DNA of 49,307 nucleotides. Origin: an uncultured Mycoplasmatota bacterium (GTDB lineage Bacteria > Bacillota_I > Bacilli_A > RF39 > UBA660). This document shows positions 9,343-17,362 of the stretch, piece after piece; within the stretch, counting starts at the first letter, position 1, and the number at the start of each line of letters is the position of its first letter. A program made the position numbers and the translations under genes. The stretch is from assembly GCA_946528555.1 (NCBI GenBank), contig CAMMYS010000032.1:1-49307 (forward strand). Direction: 5' to 3'. The notes under the pieces are model-generated. The model had not been told where the DNA came from, did not search any database, and saw only the letters and a program-made list of their open reading frames with translations.

Positions 9343-9735
9343 TTATTCTTCTTCAGACATAATAATGCAGCTTGGATTATTGCTAGAACAATTAGTGCTT
9401 CCATCTTTACAACAACACCAATTATATTGGCCTGTATTTTCTATTTCAGTACTAACTGCTTTATATTCGCTACCATATGTCTTACAAGTTTGATCAACAA
9501 TATTAGCTTGAACGCCAGGCCATATTGCAAAATAGAAAAGAGCTGATATTATAGCTGGTAGTATTAAGCCTGCTATAGCACCTACTATAGCACCTATTCC
9601 AGCTTTTTTAGCAGATTTTGGTTTATCATTTTTCCATGTTAGGAATAAAATTAAACCTACTAGTGGAATGAAAAATCCTAATACAGCCCATCCAAAGCTT
9701 CCTTTGTCCTCAACTGGTCTTCCATTATTATCCAT
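9343..9735 (-). CDS. two-helix membrane protein with extracytoplasmic cysteine-rich tail (paralogue 2)
   Basis: 130 residues. Shares the EDKGSFGWAVLGFFIPLVG helix and basic WKNDKPKSAKKAGIGA loop with the neighbour at 8782-9264, but lacks the Gln/Pro repeat tail and ends in a segment with six cysteines (QTCKTYG; NWCCCKDG; TNCSS; PSCII). By the positive-inside rule this tail is outside the cytoplasm. It follows the CxxC thioredoxin-like gene by 18 bases, so the two are probably co-transcribed. A natural thought is that the cysteines exchange with the CxxC domain; that is inference. Function unknown. Confidence 0.75.
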   Translation of the reverse strand: MDNNGRPVEDKGSFGWAVLGFFIPLVGLILFLTWKNDKPKSAKKAGIGAIVGAIAGLILPAIISALFYFAIWPGVQANIVDQTCKTYGSEYKAVSTEIENTGQYNWCCCKDGSTNCSSNNPSCIIMSEEE

Positions 9736-9753
9736 AAGTTCCTCCTTCCATTA

Positions 9754-10485
9754 TTACTTAATAAGTCTTTGTTCCTTCATTTCTTCAAATACATCATATT
9801 TGTACATACTACCGCCATCATATGCATCTTTTATTGTTGCTAAGATTTCTTCATCATATGATGGGGCATATCCAGCAAATACTTTATTACCGATAATTAT
9901 ATATGGTACACCTTCTACTGGTCTATTTAAGAAACTTGCAGTTGCTTCTAATAAATCACTATTAAAACTATCATGCCAAGTTTCATAAGATCTTAGTTTA
10001 AAATATTTACCATATTCTTGAGCATTATCATTTAAAAAATTTAAAAAGTCTTTACAATAATGACAACCTTGTCCTCTAAACAAATAAATAGTAACTTGAT
10101 CATCAGTTTCTTGATAATCAGTATATTTTAATTCTATTTCTTCCGCTGCTAGAGATTCTTTAAAATCTGATGATTTGCTTCTTTCAAAATCATATTTTCT
10201 TATATATTCTATTTTATCTGCATCGTCGTTTATATTTCTAGCCATATCATCGAAAGAATTAATAAATACAAAAGTGATTGCTATTGATGATATTACACCG
10301 ACAAAAAAACCAATTATTGAACCAACTAAAGCCATTTTAGCATTTTCTTTATTTGAGTTCATCCATACAAAAAATAGTATAAATCCTATAATTGGAAAGA
10401 AAAAACTTAGTACTAAAAATAAAACATTTCCCTTTTTTTGCTCTGGATTAGGACCATAAATATTTTGATTATTTTGTTCATTCAT
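9754..10485 (-). CDS. membrane-anchored thioredoxin-like protein (CHYC)
   Basis: 243 residues. Asn/Gln-rich N-terminus, two helices (about 20-42 and 51-76) around a loop with Lys46 and Lys50, then an acidic linker and a thioredoxin-fold domain: beta-strand VTIYLFRGQG, active-site C141-H-Y-C144, and a later GVPYIIIGNKVFAGY with the cis-Pro and strand typical of thioredoxin/glutaredoxin folds. Helix layout matches the two following paralogues. If the basic loop is cytoplasmic, the redox domain is extracytoplasmic. It could act as a disulfide oxidoreductase or isomerase for secreted proteins, which are cysteine-rich in this window. Upstream GGTGAT site. Domain call good, direction of catalysis unknown. 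Confidence 0.8.
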   Translation of the reverse strand: MNEQNNQNIYGPNPEQKKGNVLFLVLSFFFPIIGFILFFVWMNSNKENAKMALVGSIIGFFVGVISSIAITFVFINSFDDMARNINDDADKIEYIRKYDFERSKSSDFKESLAAEEIELKYTDYQETDDQVTIYLFRGQGCHYCKDFLNFLNDNAQEYGKYFKLRSYETWHDSFNSDLLEATASFLNRPVEGVPYIIIGNKVFAGYAPSYDEEILATIKDAYDGGSMYKYDVFEEMKEQRLIK

Positions 10486-10506
10486 ATTATCACCTACTTT
10501 AAGTAT

Positions 10507-10540
10507 AACAAAAAGAAGATATTATTTAAAATATCTTCTT
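10507..10540 (-). terminator. intrinsic terminator after der
   Basis: AAGAAGATAT pairs with ATATCTTCTT around an 8-nt loop, followed on the minus strand by TTTTTGT. It lies 7 bases after the der stop codon. Confidence 0.88.
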
Positions 10541-10547
10541 TATCATT

Positions 10548-11864
10548 TTACAATTCTTGTTCACCTTTATTTTTAAATTGAATGATAATTGGTGTTCCAC
10601 TAAAATCAATATTCTCTCTTATTTTATTTTCAAGGTATCTATAATAACTAAAGTGAACTAATCCTTTAGAATTAACTTCTATATCAAATCTTGGTGGTTT
10701 TGTACCAGATTGATGAGTAAAATAAACTTTTAATTTTTTACCTTTAAATGATGCTGGTGGTGTTTCAATAAATGCATCTCTAATAATATCATTTATTACA
10801 TTTGTTTTTACTTCTTTAATACTATTATTATATGAAGCAATAACTTCTGGCATTAAAGTGTGTATTCTTTTCTTAGTTTGTGCGCTTAAAAATACTATTT
10901 TTGCATAATCCATGAATTGAAAATTATGTCTTATACTCTTAGTCCACTCTTTAATAGCATCATCTTTTTCTTCAATAGTATCCCATTTATTAACAACTAT
11001 TACTATTGGTTTACCTGCTTCTAAAGCATACCCTGCTATATGTTTATCATGTTCTACTATTCCAGTAGTAGCATCAATAACAAGTAAACATACATCACTT
11101 CTATCAATAGCTTTCATACTTCTTAACAATGAATACTTTTCTACTGATTCAAATATTTTACCTTTTTTTCTTAAACCAGCTGTATCTATTAAAGTATATT
11201 CTTCTTTATTATATGTAAATTTAGTATCAATAGCATCTCTTGTTGTACCAGCTACATCACTTACAATTACTCTTTCTTCATTTAATAATGCATTTACTAA
11301 ACTTGATTTGCCTACATTTGGTCTTCCAATAACAGCTATTTTGATATTATCATCTTCATCTTCATATCCAGCTTCATAACCATCAGTAATGTATTTTAAT
11401 AAATCATTTACTCCTGTACCATGTTCAGCTGATATTGGAAAGTACTCATCAAATCCAAGAGAATAAAACTCATAAATATTTTCTTTTCCAATACTATTAT
11501 CAACTTTATTAATAGCTACTACTACTCTCTTATTTTGTTTCTTTAACATATCGCGGATTATTAAATCATTATTAGTAATTCCATCTTTAGAGTCTACAAC
11601 AAAAATAATAGTATCTGATTCTTCAATACCAATTTCAACTTGTGCTTTTATTTCATCATTAAAGTCTCCATCTTTAATATCAATACCACCTGTATCAATT
11701 AAATAAAATGGAATATCATTAAATGATGCTTGTGAATAAATTCTATCTCTAGTTATTCCAGGAGCATCTTCAATAATAGCAACTTTTTTACCAACAATTC
11801 TATTAAATAATGTTGATTTACCAGTATTAGGTCTACCAACTAAGCATATAGTTTGTTTTGCCAT
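10548..11864 (-). CDS. der: ribosome-assembly GTPase Der (EngA)
   Basis: 438 residues with two tandem GTPase domains and a C-terminal KH-like domain, the Der/EngA layout for 50S subunit maturation. Domain 1: GRPNTGKST, DTGGI, NKVD. Domain 2: GRPNVGKSS, DTAGLRKKG, NKWD. The C-terminal KH-like part contains KGKKLKVYFTHQSGTKPPRF. The ATG at 11864 gives the normal MAKQTICLVGRPN start; the in-frame extension to 11882 overlaps the ribosome site GAGGTGG. Monocistronic, divergent from the PAP2 gene, ends in a strong terminator. Confidence 0.98.
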   Translation of the reverse strand: MAKQTICLVGRPNTGKSTLFNRIVGKKVAIIEDAPGITRDRIYSQASFNDIPFYLIDTGGIDIKDGDFNDEIKAQVEIGIEESDTIIFVVDSKDGITNNDLIIRDMLKKQNKRVVVAINKVDNSIGKENIYEFYSLGFDEYFPISAEHGTGVNDLLKYITDGYEAGYEDEDDNIKIAVIGRPNVGKSSLVNALLNEERVIVSDVAGTTRDAIDTKFTYNKEEYTLIDTAGLRKKGKIFESVEKYSLLRSMKAIDRSDVCLLVIDATTGIVEHDKHIAGYALEAGKPIVIVVNKWDTIEEKDDAIKEWTKSIRHNFQFMDYAKIVFLSAQTKKRIHTLMPEVIASYNNSIKEVKTNVINDIIRDAFIETPPASFKGKKLKVYFTHQSGTKPPRFDIEVNSKGLVHFSYYRYLENKIRENIDFSGTPIIIQFKNKGEQEL

Positions 11865-11917
11865 ATCCTCCACCTCGCACACATTATAATATAAAACTAA
11901 TTATTTTTCTAGTATTT

Positions 11918-11946
11918 TTGATTTATTTAACTTTTTGTTATATAAT
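11918..11946 (+). promoter_or_regulatory. promoter of the PAP2 gene, implying a leaderless mRNA
   Basis: TTGATT (11918-11923), 17 bases, TATAAT (11941-11946). Predicted start near 11953 falls on the in-frame GTG-ATG at 11953-11958, leaving no room for a ribosome site. Confidence 0.65.
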
Positions 11947-11955
11947 CTTTTTGTG

Positions 11956-12597
11956 ATGCTTATGAAAAAAATAGAGTTTAAACCTTTATTAGTAACAATT
12001 GGATTAATTGCTTTTCAATCACTATGCTATTTAATATCTAAGTTACTTGAAGGAAATCCACATTTAATTGGTAATAGCATTGATTTAAAAATTCCATTTA
12101 ATATATATGCTATCATTCCATATTGTATTTGGTATGTACTACTTTTTATAGTACCTTATGTATTATACAAAAAAGATAAAACATTATTTAGTAAATATTG
12201 TTTAACATATATTTTTATGACTATAGTAGCTAATATAATATTTGTAATATATCCAACTACTGTTGTTAGACCTGTTATAGAAGGAAGTTCATTTATAGAA
12301 TTAATAACAAGATTTATTTTCTGGATTGATACTCCAATATTAAACTGTTTTCCTTCACTACATTGTGCTATAAGTATGTTATGGATATTATTTATAACCA
12401 CTTCTAAAAATACAAATATTTACTTTAAATTGTTTATATTTATAATATCAATTACAATAATGGCATCAACATTAATATTAAAACAACATGTTTTTATAGA
12501 TCTAGTTAGTGGAGATATAATCGCAACAGTAATTTATATTGTAATTTGCTGTGAAAATAAGTTAACTAAAAGATTTAAAGAACTATTAAAGATTTAA
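11956..12597 (+). CDS. PAP2-superfamily membrane phosphatase
   Basis: About 213 residues with roughly six membrane helices. It carries the catalytic signatures of type-2 phosphatidic acid phosphatases: NCFPSLHCA (PSxH) and KQHVFIDLVSGD (HxxxD). The most N-terminal Arg motif lies at VVRPV. The cysteine-flanked PSLH resembles the Aur1/inositolphosphotransferase-like branch (PAP2_3). Likely acts on a lipid phosphate or lipid-linked pyrophosphate at the membrane. In-frame GTG 11953, ATG 11956 and ATG 11962 are all possible starts; the promoter TATAAT ends at 11946, so anything upstream is excluded. No Shine-Dalgarno is visible. Ends inside its terminator. Confidence 0.8.
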   Translation: MLMKKIEFKPLLVTIGLIAFQSLCYLISKLLEGNPHLIGNSIDLKIPFNIYAIIPYCIWYVLLFIVPYVLYKKDKTLFSKYCLTYIFMTIVANIIFVIYPTTVVRPVIEGSSFIELITRFIFWIDTPILNCFPSLHCAISMLWILFITTSKNTNIYFKLFIFIISITIMASTLILKQHVFIDLVSGDIIATVIYIVICCENKLTKRFKELLKI

Positions 12598-12607
12598 TAG
12601 TTTTTTT
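12581..12607 (+). terminator. intrinsic terminator containing the PAP2 stop codon
   Basis: AACTATTAAA (12581-12590) pairs with TTTAATAGTT (12593-12602), then a T7 run. The TAA stop (12595-12597) lies in the 3' arm. Confidence 0.8.
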
Positions 12608-12678
12608 ATGTCAAATTATAGTAAAACTATTAATTTTTATTTTTCTTTCTTATATAATCTAATTAAGGAAGTGATGAT

Positions 12679-13674
12679 ATGAGAACGAGAAAAAGAACAA
12701 AACATGATAACAAAGTATTATACATTGTAATAATTGTACTGCTTTCTTGTATGATTACTTATTTAACAATTATAACTATAAAAGAAGAAAAAGAATTAGG
12801 TCCTGATAATGAAACTTCTATTATAAATAATGAAGGAAAAGATATTTCTTATGATGAATATGCATATAAAGAAGAATTATTGTCTTTAGGATATACTACT
12901 GTTGAAATAGAACAAATTGAAAAAACATTTACTATTTCAGAAGTAAAAAACTATTTGTTAAATGAAAAATATAAAGACCTATTAAAATTTAAAGCATCTA
13001 ATTATTTTAATATCGAAAATGTTAAAAGATATCAATCATATTTTGATAAAAATAATTATTCAGAAGAAAATGCAGTTCTATATGTAGAAATTGGTCTTGA
13101 TAAAGATTTCTATACAGATATTAAACCTGCTGATACATCTAAAGGAACATTAATATTAGTTAATAAATATTATTCAATCAATGAAAATTATGATGCTAAT
13201 TTAGAAACTTTAGGGGACGGTTATGGTAAAGGAAAAATGAATAAAGAAGCTGCTAAACATTTTAGAGAAATGGTTGATGCAGCAAAAAAAGATGGAATTA
13301 AGTTAAGAAGTATTTCTGCTTATAGAAGTTATTCTAGTCAAAAAAGTATATATAATAATTATGTTAATAAAGATGGTAGAACAAAAGCCGATACATATTC
13401 TGCAAGACCTGGTCACTCTGAACACAACACTGGTTTAGCAGTAGATATTAATACAGCAAGTTCTTCAGCACATTTTGAAAATACTAAAGAATATGAATGG
13501 TTAATAAACAATTCATATAAGTATGGTTTTATATTAAGATATCCTGAAAATAAAATGTTTATTACTGGTTATAAATATGAACCTTGGCATTATAGATATT
13601 TAAATGTTGAAACAGCTACTAAAATACATGAACTTAATGTTACATATGAAGAATATTTAGTTATGACAAAATAA
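12679..13674 (+). CDS. M15B D-alanyl-D-alanine carboxypeptidase (VanY/DdcY type)
   Basis: 331 residues: basic N-terminus, one membrane helix (about 13-33), a charged linker, a helical stalk (60-110), and a C-terminal M15B zinc peptidase. The zinc ligands are visible as H249 and D256 in SARPGHSEHNTGLAVD and H304 in EPWHYRY, with E301 as the catalytic acid. It trims the terminal D-Ala of peptidoglycan stem peptides, acting outside the membrane. A TATAAT at 12653-12658 and an AAGGAAGTGATG ribosome site precede it. Being VanY-like does not by itself mean vancomycin resistance; no vanHAX genes are nearby. Confidence 0.93.
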   Translation: MRTRKRTKHDNKVLYIVIIVLLSCMITYLTIITIKEEKELGPDNETSIINNEGKDISYDEYAYKEELLSLGYTTVEIEQIEKTFTISEVKNYLLNEKYKDLLKFKASNYFNIENVKRYQSYFDKNNYSEENAVLYVEIGLDKDFYTDIKPADTSKGTLILVNKYYSINENYDANLETLGDGYGKGKMNKEAAKHFREMVDAAKKDGIKLRSISAYRSYSSQKSIYNNYVNKDGRTKADTYSARPGHSEHNTGLAVDINTASSSAHFENTKEYEWLINNSYKYGFILRYPENKMFITGYKYEPWHYRYLNVETATKIHELNVTYEEYLVMTK

Positions 13675-13700
13675 AAGAAGTTTAAAAACTTCTTTTTATT
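13673..13700 (+). terminator. bidirectional terminator between convergent genes
   Basis: An almost perfect palindrome AAAAGAAGTTT/AAACTTCTTTT with a 2-base centre (effective loop of about 4) serves the VanY-type gene on the plus strand and the phosphorylase gene on the minus strand. It overlaps both stop codons (13672-13674 and 13696-13698). Confidence 0.85.
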
Positions 13701-14973
13701 TTACTGTACTAATTATAATATTTTTAACTCTTTTCTTTCTCTTTTCAATTTTAAATGCATCAGCAAATATTTTTTCCATACCTTCTACTTTCTTATTGTA
13801 GAAAATTACTCCAAGGATTTCACCTTTAATAACTTTTTCACCTAATTGTTTATTTAATATTACACCACAAGCATAATCAATTTTATCTTTCTTTTTCTTT
13901 CTACCTGCTCCTAAATCAAATACTAATTGAGCAATTTCATTAGAATCTATAGAGTTAACATATCCACTTCTATTACTTATAACAATATACTTTTTAGCTT
14001 TATCTCTAATCTTAGTAATATCTCCCCCTTGATATTTAATCCATTGATAGAATTTACTCTTAGCATGATTGTTTTCAAGTAAATTTATTACTATAGATTT
14101 AGCTTTTCTAAATGATATATTTTTAGCACTACTAATCATTAAACTAGAAATATATACTGATAAATCATATAATCTTTTATCATATTTACCAGCAAAGAAA
14201 TCCATAGCTTCTTTTACTTCTAATGCATTACCTATATTTCTACCAAGAGGTATATTCATATCACTTAGAGTACAAATAACTTTTTTATTGTAATGTTGTC
14301 CAATTTTAACCATTGTTTTAGCAAGTTTAGTAGCATCTTTAACATTCTTCATGAATGCACCTTTTCCTACTTTAAGATCAATTATAATAATATCACTACC
14401 ACTTGCTATCTTTTTAGACATTATAGAACTTGCTATTAAAGGAATTGAATCAACAGCACCTATTTCATTTCTAAGAGCATAAATCTTTTTATCAGCAACT
14501 GCTATTTTTTCACTTTGTGATATAACAGCACATCCAACATTTTTTAGTGCATCTAAGAATTGTTTTCTATTTAAATCTAATTTATATCCTGGAATACTTT
14601 CTAATTTATCAACTGTTCCTCCAGTAAGCCCCAATCCTCTCCCACTCATTTTTGGCACACATACGCCAGCAGCAGCAACTATTGGTGAAACTATTAAAGT
14701 AATTTTATCTCCTACACCACCAGTTGAATGTTTATCAACAACTGGAAGACCTAAACTACTAAGGTCTATTTCTTCTCCACTTTTAATCATTACATCTGTT
14801 AAGGCAATTGTTTCATTTAATGTTAAACCATTATTATAAATTTGCCATAAAAAATCAGACATAGTCTTATCATTAATTTTACCTTTAACATATGAATTAA
14901 CCATATATTTTATTTCATCATATTCTAAAATTTCATTTTTTTGTTTTTTTTCTATAATATCTATTGCTTTCAT
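13696..14973 (-). CDS. pdp: pyrimidine-nucleoside phosphorylase
   Basis: 425 residues, normal for the family. Splits (deoxy)uridine or thymidine with phosphate into base and (deoxy)ribose-1-phosphate. Diagnostic segments: DKHSTGGVGDK (phosphate loop), PKMSGRGLGLTGGTVDKLESIPG, ALRNEIGAVDSIPLI and DLKVGKGAFM. I cannot separate Pdp from thymidine phosphorylase (deoA) with certainty; Firmicutes context favours Pdp. ATG at 14973 is preceded by GGAGGGAAC; the frame extends to 15027 but that extension lies in the upstream terminator. Single gene, no other deo genes near. Confidence 0.93.
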   Translation of the reverse strand: MKAIDIIEKKQKNEILEYDEIKYMVNSYVKGKINDKTMSDFLWQIYNNGLTLNETIALTDVMIKSGEEIDLSSLGLPVVDKHSTGGVGDKITLIVSPIVAAAGVCVPKMSGRGLGLTGGTVDKLESIPGYKLDLNRKQFLDALKNVGCAVISQSEKIAVADKKIYALRNEIGAVDSIPLIASSIMSKKIASGSDIIIIDLKVGKGAFMKNVKDATKLAKTMVKIGQHYNKKVICTLSDMNIPLGRNIGNALEVKEAMDFFAGKYDKRLYDLSVYISSLMISSAKNISFRKAKSIVINLLENNHAKSKFYQWIKYQGGDITKIRDKAKKYIVISNRSGYVNSIDSNEIAQLVFDLGAGRKKKKDKIDYACGVILNKQLGEKVIKGEILGVIFYNKKVEGMEKIFADAFKIEKRKKRVKNIIISTVK

Positions 14974-15002
14974 GTTCCCTCCGTATTCTACTATATAATT
15001 AT

Positions 15003-15039
15003 AACAAAAAAGTAGATATCTTTCCATATCTACTTTTTT
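15003..15039 (-). terminator. strong intrinsic terminator after the 754-residue surface protein
   Basis: A 14-bp stem AAAAAAGTAGATAT/ATATCTACTTTTTT with 6-nt loop, followed on the minus strand by TTTTTTGTTAT. Ends transcription just before the pdp promoter region. Confidence 0.9.
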
Positions 15040-15044
15040 ATTAT

Positions 15045-17309
15045 TTATCTTTTGTTTCTTAAAATTACAACTCCAGATGATCCTGCGGCCATTGCGCCTC
15101 CGCCGCCATAATTTGCTACAGCTTTATGTCCCTCACAACCGCAAACGCATGCACTATTAGCACCGCCTCCGCCGCCATCTCCATATTTTCCGCAATATTC
15201 GTGATCTCCACCTGCGCCTCCACCAGCATATAATTCACCGCCAGATTCGCAAAACGCTCTAGTATTGGTGCATGTTGCTCCATTTTTCTTACATCCACCA
15301 TTGCTTGAACAGCCACTTCCACCATAATGATATCTATTATAACCACCATTAGCAGCGAATGTACTAACTCTACCATCTGTTCCAGCACTACCATTAGAAC
15401 CACCTGTTCCTGTTGGAGTTGGCCAACCATTACCTCCGAAGCAGCCACCACCACCAGAGCCGCCATTTCCACCACGGCCACCACTCCAGAATGATGCTCC
15501 TGCGCCTCCACCAGCAGCAGAATATCCAAAAGCACTACTAGATCCACCACTGCTGCCACAGTTACCACCATTTCCAATAGTTATGCCATAAGATCGTGCA
15601 CTTATTGCGAAGTTTGTGTATGTAGTGGTATATCCACCGCCGCCTCCGCCGCCGCCTCTTGTTTCAGTGCAGCCTCCAGCGCCTCCGCCGCCTCCTACTA
15701 AGAAGACATCAACCTTACTATTAATACTATTAACTGTTAATGTTCCAGATGTTAGGAATTTTACCCACCAATTAGTATTATTAATTTTTATTTGTGTTGG
15801 GTTAGAATTAGCAGCTACTGTTACGGCATTATTGCCTCCATCTTTATATTGGAATCGTCCAGTATATTTGAACGTAAATATAGAATCAAGTATACAAGTA
15901 TTACTACTAATTTTATATCCTGAAGCACATGAGTTAATTGTACATAAATTACTTACAGAATTATTAGTCCATGATGCTGTTTTCCAACTTGCTACATTAG
16001 ATGTATTTGTACAATTTAAACCGCATGATGTTGATCCTGTAGAACTTGTTTTTCCATTTTGACAAGCTGTACATCCCGAATTTCCTGTTCCTGTTGAATA
16101 TGACCCCGCAACACAATCTGTACATATTGAATTTCCTGTTCCAGCTGCGAATTTTCCGGCTGCGCAAGGTGCACATGATGTGTTTCCTGTTCCTGATGCA
16201 TATTTTCCGGCTGCGCAAGGTGTACATGATGTGTTTCCTGTTCCAGCTGCGAATTTTCCGGCTGTGCAAGGTGTACATGTTGTATTTGCAGTTCCATTAC
16301 TATATGTTCCTTCTGAACAACTAACACAAGTATTTCCACTTAAATATTTTCCTGGTCCACATGGTTCCCAATCTGCAACTGCAGTTATATTACTTGTTAT
16401 ATTTTCTTTTATTCCTGCTGCTATTTGGCTATTTTCATTTATTATTAATATACTATTGTATCTATATCCATTAAATCTATTTCCTGTTTTAGTTGGTACA
16501 CTTAAACTATTTACCTTTGATAAGCATAATCCATCACTAAACCATCCAAATCCATATTTATAATATATTGGTGTAGTCATTCCACCAGTTCCACCTGCAT
16601 TATTAAAATCAACTTTAACACATTTATTATTTCCAAAGTCTATAAGACAACTTATATCACTATGAACATTACTAATTATCAATTCATTCCCATTTAAAGT
16701 TATTGTTGCTCCTTTTGACTCAACTGTTTTTTTGCAATTATTTATGTTAACACCAACTTTAGTATCATATGTAAGAGTATGCTTGCAGCTTCCACCATCT
16801 TGAACATGCTCACAATTACCAGTAACAGTACCTAAAGAAAGATCAGATGAACCTACTTTTACAATATATCCATCTGTAAAATACCATGGAGTTGTTTTAG
16901 TACCATTTCCCTTAACTTTAGCGTCATGTTTTACAAACTCTGTTACTCTTACTCCTGATACTACATTAGCATTTACTGATGCTGATACTCTTACATCTAG
17001 TATTTTATTTCCTATTAACCAATATCCTATTCCAGGAGCTAACCATGAAGCACTATTTCTAATACTCATATTGTATTCTTTCTCATTTAAAAAACCACCA
17101 GTTTTAAAATCGCTCACTACTACTGGTTTATTAGAACTATTTATTCCATATGGTAAATCACCTGTTAATTTTATATATCTAGAATAATCCTGAAAATCAT
17201 ATATATATTTGTTTGCAATATTTATTCCATCATCATAAGTTGAACTAGCAAAAATAATTGTTGGAAACATTAATATAATAAACATCAAATAATAAACTAT
17301 TTTTTTCAT
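15045..17309 (-). CDS. secreted cysteine-repeat protein with C-terminal glycine-rich domain (family member 1)
   Basis: 754 residues. Signal peptide MKKIVYYLMFIILMFPTIIFA with cleavage near FAS-ST. The mature N-terminal region (SRYIKLTGDLPYG, WLAPGIGYWLIGNKILDV, VRVTEFVKHDAKVKG, PWYFTDGY) is shared with the proteins at 26368 and 47127. Next come an InlB/Flg_new-like beta-repeat (PTKTGNRFNGYRY), about six GCC2/GCC3-like cysteine repeats of 17 residues (CTPCTAGKFAAGTGNTS type), and a 270-residue Gly-rich domain starting near NTNWWVKFLTSGTLTV and VDVFLVGGGGGAGG, like the glycine-rich domains of phage tail and adhesin proteins. No LPXTG or C-terminal membrane segment, so it is secreted or bound non-covalently. 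Likely host- or cell-contact protein. AGGTGAAG before ATG. Confidence 0.85.
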   Translation of the reverse strand: MKKIVYYLMFIILMFPTIIFASSTYDDGINIANKYIYDFQDYSRYIKLTGDLPYGINSSNKPVVVSDFKTGGFLNEKEYNMSIRNSASWLAPGIGYWLIGNKILDVRVSASVNANVVSGVRVTEFVKHDAKVKGNGTKTTPWYFTDGYIVKVGSSDLSLGTVTGNCEHVQDGGSCKHTLTYDTKVGVNINNCKKTVESKGATITLNGNELIISNVHSDISCLIDFGNNKCVKVDFNNAGGTGGMTTPIYYKYGFGWFSDGLCLSKVNSLSVPTKTGNRFNGYRYNSILIINENSQIAAGIKENITSNITAVADWEPCGPGKYLSGNTCVSCSEGTYSNGTANTTCTPCTAGKFAAGTGNTSCTPCAAGKYASGTGNTSCAPCAAGKFAAGTGNSICTDCVAGSYSTGTGNSGCTACQNGKTSSTGSTSCGLNCTNTSNVASWKTASWTNNSVSNLCTINSCASGYKISSNTCILDSIFTFKYTGRFQYKDGGNNAVTVAANSNPTQIKINNTNWWVKFLTSGTLTVNSINSKVDVFLVGGGGGAGGCTETRGGGGGGGGYTTTYTNFAISARSYGITIGNGGNCGSSGGSSSAFGYSAAGGGAGASFWSGGRGGNGGSGGGGCFGGNGWPTPTGTGGSNGSAGTDGRVSTFAANGGYNRYHYGGSGCSSNGGCKKNGATCTNTRAFCESGGELYAGGGAGGDHEYCGKYGDGGGGGANSACVCGCEGHKAVANYGGGGAMAAGSSGVVILRNKR
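16082..16320 (-). repeat. 51-bp coding tandem repeats in the cysteine-repeat protein
   Basis: The block ttttccggctgcgcaaggtg recurs at about 16152, 16203 and 16254, a 51-bp (17-residue) period, with more diverged copies on both sides. Copies are near-identical at DNA level, so copy number may vary by slippage or recombination. Confidence 0.85.
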
Positions 17310-17335
17310 ATCTTCACCTACTATAATTATAAAAT

Positions 17336-17362
17336 AAAAACACCCTTTTTCAAAGTGCTTTT
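17336..17362 (-). terminator. intrinsic terminator of the ABC exporter operon
   Basis: AAAAGCACTTTG pairs (with G-T wobbles) with AAGGGTGTTTTT, followed by TTTTTATTTT on the minus strand; the stop codon (17361-17363) overlaps the 5' arm. Confidence 0.6.

Noticed and set aside
12679..13674. Vancomycin-resistance cluster
   Set aside because: VanY-type carboxypeptidases are common housekeeping enzymes, and vanH, vanA or vanX are not present.
15116..15577. Long minus-strand open frame rich in Val/Leu within the glycine-rich domain gene
   Set aside because: It is a frame-shifted shadow of the Gly-codon-rich coding sequence, without ribosome site, and the overlapping protein has clear signal peptide and domains.
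16082..16320. Regular repeats considered as a CRISPR array
   Set aside because: Period is exactly 51 bp, in frame, with no unique spacers, and encodes a protein.
15997..16339. Additional repeated frames across the 51-bp repeats, resembling His-rich or Arg-rich proteins
   Set aside because: They are other-frame readings of the repeats; only the frame continuous with the 754-residue protein makes cysteine modules.
15045..17309. LPXTG sortase anchoring of the cysteine-repeat proteins
   Set aside because: No LPXTG-like motif, hydrophobic segment or basic tail is present at any of the three C-termini.
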